Shown in pieces: positions 9,501 through 17,700 of a stretch of 64,000 nt of DNA. The translations under genes were made by a program, and so were the position numbers. Under the pieces are notes generated by a model, which searched no databases, was not told the DNA's origin, and was given only the letters and a program-made list of their open reading frames with translations. The stretch covers positions 124,001 through 188,000 of the forward strand of contig NZ_QCXY01000010.1 in NCBI RefSeq assembly GCF_003347495.1, written 5' to 3'. This DNA is from Pleomorphovibrio marinus (lineage in GTDB: Bacteria > Bacteroidota > Bacteroidia > Cytophagales > Cyclobacteriaceae). Numbering within the stretch: position 1 is the stretch's first letter; each line of letters starts with the position of its first letter.

Positions 9501-11658
9501 TGTTGGTAGTTAAATCAAAAGTAAGCCTAGGTGAAAGCGTTTGCCAAGGTGATCCTGCGTGCCTCATATAAACCTGTACAGCTCCTGGTTTATCCGATTT
9601 TCCCTTGAACCTAAACACATAATCTTTACCCTTTTCCACAGAACCTATGGAAACTCCAAATGTAGTGGGTTGACTACTGTTAACCCGTAAACTTCCACCA
9701 TCAATTCCATTGCTGTCCCATGAACACCTGCTACAGTTTATTCCTTGAATATTGGAATTAAATGCTGAATTTGTATATCGGCTTGATTGGGTTTTGCCAA
9801 CTTTGAAGTTTTTTAAGGAAATATCAGAACTCGTTGAATTCCTATCCTTTCCGAATTTATTTTGCCAATCCTTTAGGTTATTATAGGAAGGGATGTTTTC
9901 AGAACCATTATTATACCTGTAATAGATACTATAGGGATCCCCTAATGGTCTCAAAAAGAAATTGTTATCGAAATTGGCAAAATGCTGAATATCATTCTTG
10001 TTTGATGTAAGGTTATAGGCATTCTGATCAGGATTTTCAGAAAATAAGATGTTGTTTCTGATAGTATTGTTCCGTACGTCGGTACCCCGAACATTGTTAT
10101 CCATCAAAACCTGGGAGTTTGCACTAAAAAACGTGTTTTGCTCCACGATAACATTCCGGGTATTTGCCATCTTAATCCCACTGTTATGTGTATAGCCTAT
10201 AGTATTACCCCTTACTTCAATGCCATTGGAATTGTCATCTAGAAAAATGCCCTCAGCCTTTCCTCTGGCATTTACAGGACCCTGACCAGCACCATCTAAA
10301 GCCCCTACACCATTGATGATGATGTTATTTAAGACTTTACGTCCAGTCCTGTTTTGATTATTGTCTCCGACGTATGCATATATCCCCCCACCATCGTCTT
10401 TTACAAAACAAAATGTGTCTATAAAATTGTATTGAACCAATGTCCTGTCTCCTCCAAAATAAACCCCGTTATATCCAGAGTTGAAAATATGGTTGTCTTC
10501 AATTAAATTGTCATTCCCAACGGCCATGATGCCCATACCTTGTAAATCACCATTTTGGCCCCTGCCAGCAATATCGTAAGTGTTTCTTATAATATTTTTC
10601 GTTACCTTAACTCCACTTTCATTAAACCTAAATCCAATCCCTGTATTATAGGAAAATTCAACTGTACTGCTATCCACTACAAAATTGGGGACATTACTAG
10701 CGAAAATACCATTTCTCCCTGCAAACCTAAAATGGGTTCTTGAGATTTTTACATCCGAACCACCACTAAAGTTTGCAATGTCATTATTTGCCCCTTCCAA
10801 GGAAACGCCCTCTATTAAAATGTGGCTAGATGCACTGGTCTTGGTAATAACATGATCCCTGGTACTTACTTCCAGCTTATAGTTATTTGGATTTGCTGAG
10901 CCAAAATATACTATAAGTTTTTTTGAACTTTTGTTGTAAAACCATTCTCCGAAAGAATCCAGTGTATTAATATGGTTTTGAATAAAAAACCCATTTCCAT
11001 TCCTAGGGCTATATCCCCCTGAGGCAGAATAATGAAAAGTATTACCAGAGTGGCTAGAAATTGGATGTATGTCAATTATCCAGTCATTTTTTCGAATTAC
11101 TACCTCTCCTCCATTGAAATTGTGAGAAGAACTAAATTGGCTACTGCTAACAGATGAATTTCCAGAATGTTGACTAATAGTAAGGTATCCTTTATTCGGT
11201 GCATCCAGATTTGGAAATCTTCCCATCTCAATCCGCTCTCCATTTAACAAAACCACCTTAACATCAGGGCTATTGATGGAGTTCTGGGATTCAAACCGCC
11301 CATTACCTATTGACCTCCATCCTTTTACCTCTACAAAACTGGTTATTTTTGGTTTATGGCCTGTGCCATAGGCTCCAATCCTAATTGGATTTCCATTTGA
11401 GCCTGATCTGTTAATCTGAATAGTACCATAATACGTTTCCCCTCTTTTGAAAAGAACTGCATCCCCTGCTCTCAATGAGCTGAATATGGAATTAAGCTTT
11501 TCTATGCTTCTCCACGGCGTGGCTGGGTTCTGCGCTTGCGCAAAACTCCTATTGTCATCTCCTGATTCAGAAGAGAAATAATAATCAGCCGCTAATAGTT
11601 GATGACTTAAAAAAAACATCAACACTACTCCTCCAAGATTTAAAACTTTACTTCCCAT
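6577..11658 (-). CDS. secreted right-handed beta-helix protein with four malectin-like domains and a T9SS sorting domain
   Basis: A 1693-aa surface or secreted protein. Residues 1-23 form a signal peptide ending LLAADYYF. Residues about 24-620 form a right-handed parallel beta-helix with many short Asn/Gly-rich turns and a conserved KDDGGGIYAYVG motif. Residues about 630-810 look like a beta-sandwich carbohydrate-binding module, followed by an Ig-like domain (about 828-912). Four malectin-like repeats then start near residues 933, 1105, 1263 and 1427; each carries QTERFGT or QSERFGT, a YHNE- or LHNE-type motif, GQRVFDI and NNA(T/S)ISG. The last ~85 residues begin LYPNPANQ and match Por/T9SS type A sorting signals. 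Beta-helices of this kind occur in polysaccharide lyases, epimerases and adhesins; no catalytic residues can be assigned. Polysaccharide binding or processing at the cell surface is inferred. Confidence 0.85.
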   Translation of the reverse strand: MGSKVLNLGGVVLMFFLSHQLLAADYYFSSESGDDNRSFAQAQNPATPWRSIEKLNSIFSSLRAGDAVLFKRGETYYGTIQINRSGSNGNPIRIGAYGTGHKPKITSFVEVKGWRSIGNGRFESQNSINSPDVKVVLLNGERIEMGRFPNLDAPNKGYLTISQHSGNSSVSSSQFSSSHNFNGGEVVIRKNDWIIDIHPISSHSGNTFHYSASGGYSPRNGNGFFIQNHINTLDSFGEWFYNKSSKKLIVYFGSANPNNYKLEVSTRDHVITKTSASSHILIEGVSLEGANNDIANFSGGSDVKISRTHFRFAGRNGIFASNVPNFVVDSSTVEFSYNTGIGFRFNESGVKVTKNIIRNTYDIAGRGQNGDLQGMGIMAVGNDNLIEDNHIFNSGYNGVYFGGDRTLVQYNFIDTFCFVKDDGGGIYAYVGDNNQNRTGRKVLNNIIINGVGALDGAGQGPVNARGKAEGIFLDDNSNGIEVRGNTIGYTHNSGIKMANTRNVIVEQNTFFSANSQVLMDNNVRGTDVRNNTIRNNILFSENPDQNAYNLTSNKNDIQHFANFDNNFFLRPLGDPYSIYYRYNNGSENIPSYNNLKDWQNKFGKDRNSTSSDISLKNFKVGKTQSSRYTNSAFNSNIQGINCSRCSWDSNGIDGGSLRVNSSQPTTFGVSIGSVEKGKDYVFRFKGKSDKPGAVQVYMRHAGSPWQTLSPRLTFDLTTNTQSHEVVFSPYATSASTTFFVVTEQSGFTYWMDDFEIAEAEVEFFDTSNFFLFEYNASRNQKTIAVAGDYVDVRGQKVSGNVTLAPFTSVVLINKSPLASEPEVLPAPEVTLTTPSINPQMNAGDDVEIVAEVIDHGNHINSVRVYNEDKLIGEVNEAPYLVVWSSVPEGNHQLRAVVSTSQGVTVESEVISLLSKLVISEDEKIIDEIIEGADKNISFNAGSNQGVEFQEDFFIGEIHDFRTSRDCRVSQNNNASSQRLFQTERFGTQVSYAIPLPNGNYTVMTYHNELYFGKNGPSQKAGQRVFDISIEGNVVKSRFDLFTENQNRETVLRFENIEVKDGILNLDMRAFANNATISGLMIQPYEPAEQSEPDTDNTDDQVEGFEHLYSFNTGSNRTTNYQEQDFAGEIHDFRTSNQCRVSENRQASSEILFQTERFGTRISYAIPVPNGTYMVKTYHNEVYFGKNGPSSKAGQRVFDIRIENTDVRKNLDLFRESQNRETVLTFNKVEVNDGVLNVDLIASVNNATISGISVFKEISGGTSEHKVVFNTGSNQKVDYQNVTFEGEMNAYRTSTQCRVSAHPNASSEPLFQTERFGTRVNYAIPLPNGTYTVTTLHNELYFGKSGPAARSGQRVFDILLEGIAVKTNFDMFVENQNRETILRFEDIVVTDGVLNIDLRAKVNNASISGIMISSEGGNVIDKPIVKGLELHMNTGLAESTSFNNIDFQSDRQDWRTSTNCNFSVNRTASAIGLFQSERFGTRVTYQMPVPNGEYTVVTYHNEVYFGKHGPAARAGQRVFDIYLQGNLEKSNFDMFVENQNKETMLVFESVKVTNGVINIDLRAKANNASISGISVYTKGQMPKGANLRGYREMSVSTDQLLLESGNEINPAKGMKLYPNPANQYVNLELETNYEIEHISIYEMNGRLVDYHLGHELYFSDKFEIPTDNLKTGVYQIQVVGRNGKTERARLVVKH
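6935..8862 (-). repeat. four tandem malectin-like domain repeats
   Basis: Four units of about 150 codons, separated by short linkers, recur in the C-terminal half of the 1693-aa protein (approximate DNA spans 8410-8862, 7890-8345, 7417-7872 and 6935-7380). Shared blocks include the FGT core, the (Y/L)HNE motif, GQRVFDI and NNA(T/S)ISG. Malectin domains bind di- or oligosaccharides; ligand type is not predictable here. Confidence 0.8.
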
Positions 11659-12055
11659 AACTTAAAATGTTTCGACACCCTTCAAAAAAGATAAATGACC
11701 ATTGATTTAAATTTTCGATCAATTCTGATTTTGTGCACTTATTTTTGACTTTTAAAAGATAAATTTGGTATTTTGAAATTAAGAATTATATTTTTTGATT
11801 TTCATATATACCAAAATGATATTCTAATTCATTAGGTATTTTTTTTAATAAAGAAGGTAAAATTCTAATTTCAAAGTTTAAGGGAAAATAATTTAACCCA
11901 TAAAAATTCACCGAAAACACAATGTTTTCAATGATTGGTTAAATTTTGCCTTTTGAAATAATAATAATGTTGATAGTGTAAATTCTCAGTTGAAAAAAAA
12001 AAATTAAAAAAATTGGTCTTTATGGATTAGTTGGAAATAATCGGACAGTTCTACT
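11659..12055. other. AT-rich intergenic region between two beta-helix genes
   Basis: About 397 bases, very AT-rich, between the stop of the 808-aa paralogue and the start of the 1693-aa one. No ORF and no coding remnant of malectin or sorting domains were seen. It probably carries the minus-strand promoter of the 1693-aa gene, but no exact TAnnTTTG element with a suitable -33 box was found. Confidence 0.5.
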
Positions 12056-14482
12056 TTAGTCCTCCTCCAAAAATACTACAGGAATCAGGATCATCACATC
12101 CATTGAATCAATCTCATGCTGGTCTGACACACTTCCTGTAAACAAATCCAGGTGTTCCTTTCCCTCAAAATTAAATTCTTGGATTTCTTTATCCATATTG
12201 CTAAAAATAAGTAATTCCCCATTTTTTTCAGGTACATTGTAAGTCACGAATTCCATCCCTGAAATAAGAAATTCCAATCCCTCCTCTGAATAAAAGTCAA
12301 TAATTAGAGAAACATTTTCCAAGCTTTGCATTGGAGTAATGTGAATTTCATTTTCTGAGGATCCACCCACTTGAAAAGGCTTTCGCATCGATATGGGGTT
12401 CCATGGGTCTCCATTCCTTCTAAAATAAGCACTAACAGCAAGTGGCATTTCTAACTCGGTAGTGATTCTTAAGCCATATGATTTTGAAGATTCTACGTTC
12501 CCAATATTACGTATAAGTCCTGCATCAATGTCATTTATAAGCAGTTTCAAAGATGCATCACCGACCGCTTTGAGCATGCATCCATCCCCTTTGCAAGCAC
12601 CTTGGGGATTTCCTGAGCGAATAATAGCCTCCAATAAATCCTCTGAGCCCTCCTCAATCAACTCTCTTTGTCGTGTGAAAAATATCGCTTCCCCTCCTTT
12701 TTGGACGGAAGAAAGCCATTGATCAATTTCCCAATACGGGCTTTTTTCATTCTCCTTAATTGCAATTTTAATTGGCAGTTTATCCTCAGTGGGATTTACA
12801 AATTGATTATTGGAAAATGAAATATTGTCTCTCCAGTCCATCGGTTCATTCGATGTGATTTCGACTATGGGCAATTCATTGGTAGAGGCGATGAATTTAT
12901 TCCCATCCACCGAAATCCCCCTAAACTGACTGCCTAAATCATCATTACTCACCTTTATACCGCCATGGAGAAAGTTATTATCGATATGGATATTCCTTGC
13001 ATTGTGAAGATGAACGGCATTTCTTTGAACATTCACCACCTTATTGTTCTTCACCAACACACCGGATGCATTATCATCCAAATAAATACCCTCCACCTGC
13101 GGAGGATATACCGATTCTTCAAGGTTAGCTCCTTTCCTGTCTCCCCTCCCATTGAGAATGACGTTTCCAGAAACTTGCCGATCCTTAAATTCTGCATTGG
13201 ATACTCCTGTATACGAATAAATCCCCCCTCCATCATTTTTTGTCAAGCAATAGTCAGCAATATAATTATCCATAACTTTAGTCTCATGACCACCGAACAC
13301 GATACCGGAATACCCGATATTTTGAAGAATATTTGACTTGATAAGGCCAAAATCGGAGGTTGCATTTATCCCCATGCCGTTTCCATCTCCATTTTGTCCC
13401 ATTCCTTCAAAAAGATAGACCTCTGAAATTCGGTTATTTCGTATTTCTGCCTTGTAACTGTTTTGGACAAGGTAAACTCCACTGTTAAATGCATTGCTGA
13501 CCAGGTTGTCAAGAAATCGGATTTGCGGAGAACTACTGGCTTGAAAAGCATTTTTGCCTGCTAAATTCATTTCACAATTTTGAAAAGTGATATTGCTTGC
13601 GCCTTTTAAGGCTATCAGAGATTGATTAGCGCCTTCAAACTTTATCCCTTCAATGGTTAAATACTTTGCATTAATACCGTTCTCCACCAATTGATCCAAA
13701 ACACTTGCCCAAATTTCATCCGGATAACCCTCACTGTATAGATATAATTTTCTGGTATCCTTGTCAAAATACCAATCCCCGTCTTTAGCAAGCGTATTTA
13801 TATGGTTTTGAATGAAAAAACCATACCCCTTCGAACTAGGGTATCTTCCTGAATCTTTAAAAAATAGTTTTTCCCCTTCTTGGCTTTCAATATAATGCCT
13901 ATCAATAATCCATTGGTTTTTCCTGATTACGACCTCTGCCCCCTCCCAATCATCAAGGGAGATAGATGAAGCTACATAGTCACTATTTTCTGAGATATTT
14001 TTCAGCCATGTATCATCTTGATCGTTGGGAAACCTTCCCATTCTCAGTGGTTTACGCTTGTTACTTACTATTTGTAAATCCATCGAATAATCCAAATGGA
14101 TAACATACACATTTTTACCCTGCTCCTCCCATTCACCCAATTTTTGCATTCCGGAGACCGTTGGTTTATCTCCATTGCCATAGGGTCCAATATAAATATT
14201 GTCGGACATAGAGCCTACTCCATTGAGAACCATCTTTCCAAAAAAGACTTCCTCTCGCTTAAGTAACAAGGAGTCCCCAGGTCTTAATTTTGGTAGTATT
14301 TCATTGAGTTTTTTCAGCGATTGCCATGGGGTTTCAGGAGAAGTTGCCTCTTTAGTTGATCTATTGTCGTCACCGGATTTCTGGGAGAAGTGATAAGTAG
14401 TGGAAAATCCGTAACTGGATATTAGGTAATAAAAAACGGTAAAAGCGACTATTCTGTGAAATAATGGTTGCCTAAATTTCAT
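12056..14482 (-). CDS. secreted right-handed beta-helix protein, short paralogue without malectin or T9SS domains
   Basis: An 808-aa protein from the ATG at 14482; the open frame reaches a TTG at 14491. The N terminus has a hydrophobic signal segment ending near YGFSTTYHFSQKSGDD. The body aligns along its length with the first ~770 residues of the two flanking paralogues: SGDDNRS, TPWQSLKKLN, the GYGFFIQNHINTL block, and a KNDGGGIYSYTG motif in the beta-helix. A degenerate carbohydrate-module-like region follows to about residue 770. The protein then stops at FLEED, with no Ig-like, malectin or T9SS domain. It is therefore expected to be periplasmic, or exported by another route. Substrate and activity are unknown. 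Confidence 0.8.
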   Translation of the reverse strand: MKFRQPLFHRIVAFTVFYYLISSYGFSTTYHFSQKSGDDNRSTKEATSPETPWQSLKKLNEILPKLRPGDSLLLKREEVFFGKMVLNGVGSMSDNIYIGPYGNGDKPTVSGMQKLGEWEEQGKNVYVIHLDYSMDLQIVSNKRKPLRMGRFPNDQDDTWLKNISENSDYVASSISLDDWEGAEVVIRKNQWIIDRHYIESQEGEKLFFKDSGRYPSSKGYGFFIQNHINTLAKDGDWYFDKDTRKLYLYSEGYPDEIWASVLDQLVENGINAKYLTIEGIKFEGANQSLIALKGASNITFQNCEMNLAGKNAFQASSSPQIRFLDNLVSNAFNSGVYLVQNSYKAEIRNNRISEVYLFEGMGQNGDGNGMGINATSDFGLIKSNILQNIGYSGIVFGGHETKVMDNYIADYCLTKNDGGGIYSYTGVSNAEFKDRQVSGNVILNGRGDRKGANLEESVYPPQVEGIYLDDNASGVLVKNNKVVNVQRNAVHLHNARNIHIDNNFLHGGIKVSNDDLGSQFRGISVDGNKFIASTNELPIVEITSNEPMDWRDNISFSNNQFVNPTEDKLPIKIAIKENEKSPYWEIDQWLSSVQKGGEAIFFTRQRELIEEGSEDLLEAIIRSGNPQGACKGDGCMLKAVGDASLKLLINDIDAGLIRNIGNVESSKSYGLRITTELEMPLAVSAYFRRNGDPWNPISMRKPFQVGGSSENEIHITPMQSLENVSLIIDFYSEEGLEFLISGMEFVTYNVPEKNGELLIFSNMDKEIQEFNFEGKEHLDLFTGSVSDQHEIDSMDVMILIPVVFLEED

Positions 14483-14705
14483 GAATCTCAAAGTAATTTA
14501 ATTGTCCCAGAAATCAAAATCAAGCAAGTAGATAGATTTTAGCTTTCGCCTTGTCCAACAAAACTTCTCAGGTTCTCTTACTCCCAAGGCTGAATCTCGA
14601 AGGCATTGGTGATGCCTAACAAGTGCATCTTTATTATTGATTAGAAGTGGGTGTTAACATTTTTCGCAAAATGAATGGGATTTTGCCAGCTGTTTCAAAG
14701 CAACT

Positions 14706-14744
14706 ACAAAAAAAATGCCCAAGGGATAATTCCCCTGGGCTTTT
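14706..14744 (-). terminator. rho-independent terminator of the 1531-aa beta-helix gene
   Basis: On the minus strand a GC-rich stem (GCCCAGGGG / CCCTTGGGC, with one mismatch and a short AT loop) is followed by A and a run of nine T. It lies about 20 bp beyond the stop at 14763. Confidence 0.8.
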
Positions 14745-14762
14745 GATATTTGGCAGTTAAAA

Positions 14763-17700
14763 TTATTGCGAAACTATTACTTTCTTCTGTTCCACCACTC
14801 CGTCTTTCGAGATGACCCTCACGAGATACACCCCACTTTTGAGATTAGCCAGAGAAAGGGAATAGGCCCCTTTTTCAAAGATCATGTCTTCCCTGTTGAA
14901 GTTCTGTACTAACTGGCCCGACATGGTATAGACCAAAACTCCCATTTCTGGCAATTCTCTATGAGTTTCAATGAATAGTTGGTCTTTAGCAGGGTTGGGA
15001 TAAAACCTCACGCCCTCATTTTTAGGTTTAGCTGAATTGGCATCTAAATTCACAGTGGTTACTTCCAACTCTTCTCCCAAGACTCTCAAATTACTTCCAG
15101 CGTTGTTGTTACTGTCCTCGGATAATACGGCGATGCCAGAAATTAATGCATTATTCGCTGAGGCAGAAAAATCAATGTTGAGAGTACCGTCATTAACGGT
15201 AATATTTTCAAACCGAAGCTCTACACCTTTATTTTGGTTTTTAGCATAAATGTCGAAATTGGAGACCACTTTATTCCCTTCGATCATGATATCAAAAACC
15301 CTTCTTCCTGGACCACTATCCCCGATCAACACACCAAAATAGCTTTCGCAGTGATAAGTAATCACCGTGTATTTTCCATTTGGAACAGGTATGGCATATC
15401 CCATTTGCCTTGCATACCGGTGCGTGTAGAATAATTCATGGACACCTGTCACAAAATTACTTGCAGGAAGCGATCCCGATGAAAAATAATTCGACTCAAA
15501 ATCAGACTCGAATAATTCGTTTCCAAAACTGGATTCATTTCTACTTCCAGCATTGATAAATATGCCAGGGAAGTTAGAAGAACCTCTTTTTTCTATAGCA
15601 CTTCCATCGGATACTATGCTAATTCCCGAGATAGTGGCATTGTTGGCTATTGCCCTTAAATCGAGATCTAATTTACCGTCGTTTACCTGGATATCCTCAA
15701 ATGTCAATACCGTTTCCCTATTTTGATTTTCAACAAAAATATCAAATGCAGGTTTTACCAATTCACCTTCTAAAGATATGTCAAACACCCTCCTGCCTGG
15801 CTGAGCAGATGGACCCGAGCGACCAAAAAACACTTCGTTGTGGAACGTCTGCACCGTATAGGTGCCATTTGGGACATCTATGGAATAGGTAAGTCTGACT
15901 CCAAACCTTTCCTTTTGGAAAATGGGTTCGTTACTTGCATATTCATGACGGGCAAGCGTTGATTGACTCCTCGGCCTGGTTCCTGATTCCTCCCCATCAA
16001 ACTTCACTCCCTCAAAAACCACCTCATCGGTTCCTCCTACGCTAATATGCTTTCTGAAAGTGCCTCCACTGGGGGGTGTATTATTAGAAGGTACATCCTC
16101 CTCATCTTTAAATATCCCAATTCCAGAAATATTGGCATTGTTTGCACTTGCAGTCAATTGTATGGAAAGCCTACCATTCGTAACCCTTACCTTTTCAAAG
16201 TCCAATACTATAGGGTTATTTTGATTTTCACGATAAATATCAAAATCGGACCTCACTGTTGTCCCTTGAATAGCAATGTTGAACACCCGTTGCCCATTGC
16301 TAGCAGGAACTGATGCTCCGAAATAGTCTTCAATGTGGTAGGTTCTGACCAAATATTCTCCGTTGGGTACATCTACGGAAATATTCATATTGGATCCGAA
16401 CATTGAGGTCTGGAAAAGAGGCTCCCCATTGATTTGTGGATTTCTGCTAAAGCTCTGACCACTAGTACTCAAAGGTGAGCTGCCCAAGGGGGTAAACTGA
16501 TTGCCTTGATAAGCAACCTGGTTTGATTCATTTCCCAAATTCACGAAAATAGGTAAATCTGCCCCGCCTGAGCCTCCGGAAGAGGATCCAGACCCTGAAT
16601 CATCTACAGGTGCCGCTGCGACGGTCAGTGAAATTGGTTCTGAAGTCTTTACCATATTACCACCGGAGTAAAGCCGAGCCGAAATAGTATGGCTCCCTGA
16701 TGGGATATCCTGCCAATTGACGGCATAGGGGCTATTTTGAGATTCTCCAATAAGTTCATTGCCTACGTAATAAGCCACTTTCTGAACCCCATTTCCAGAA
16801 ACCTCTGATTCTAAACTCAGATTCGCACCAGCTTCGAGATTAGAAGTGGTGCTTGGGGTGATTAGCTTAATGGAAAAAGGATCCTGTTCCTCTACATTTC
16901 CCCCAGACTTATTAATGAGTACAATGGATTTGAAAGGATCTAATGAAACGGATCCCGAAACCTGTCTTTTGGATAAATCCATAAATTCCCCTGCCAATGA
17001 AATACTCCTTTTACTGCCATTTCTGTTGTATTCAAAAACGAAGACTTCCTTCGGGTCTGTGAATTGCACATCAGCCTCTGCGACTTCTAAGTCGTCCACC
17101 CAATAAGTGAAATTATTATCTTCTGTATCTACCATCAAATTAGCAGCATCCACATCCGCATAGGGAGAAAATACAGCTTCATATTCCTCTTCCGAGGTGG
17201 ATAAATTAAAAGTGACCCTCTTGGAGACTGTTTGCCAAGGAGACTGTGAATACCTAAGATATAACTGTACTGAACCTGATTTACTGCCTTTGGCTTTAAA
17301 CTTTACCAAATAATTCTTCTCTTTGGATATCCTACCCATCGAAATCGCCATGGTATTGCCATTTGTACTATTGACTCTTAAACTACCACCACTTAGAACG
17401 CCCGATACCCAAGAACAAGTGGAACAATTAATCCCATCAATATTTCGGTCGAATGTCGAGTTTCGGAATATTCTTTCTATAATTGATCTTACCTCAAATC
17501 CCTTTATATCAAAATCCGCAAACGAGGAACTCCGGTCCTTACCAAATTGGCTTCTCCAATTATTCAGGTCGGTATGGCTAGATTGTGTATTCCCATTTCC
17601 ATCTACATAGCGGTAAAACAAGGAATGCCCATCCCCCAAAGGCCTAGAAATTCTATTGTTATCAAAATTACCCATGCTTGAAATGTCATTTTTCAAAGTG

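Noticed and set aside
6930-9513. Several plus-strand ORFs of 60-110 codons opposite the malectin repeats
   Set aside because: They recur at the same phase in each repeat and are antisense shadows of the repeated coding sequence.
14590-14600. Shared 11-mer CTGAATCTCGA at 14590-14600 and 32882-32892
   Set aside because: Many 11-mers repeat by chance in 64 kb, and flanking sequence does not align.
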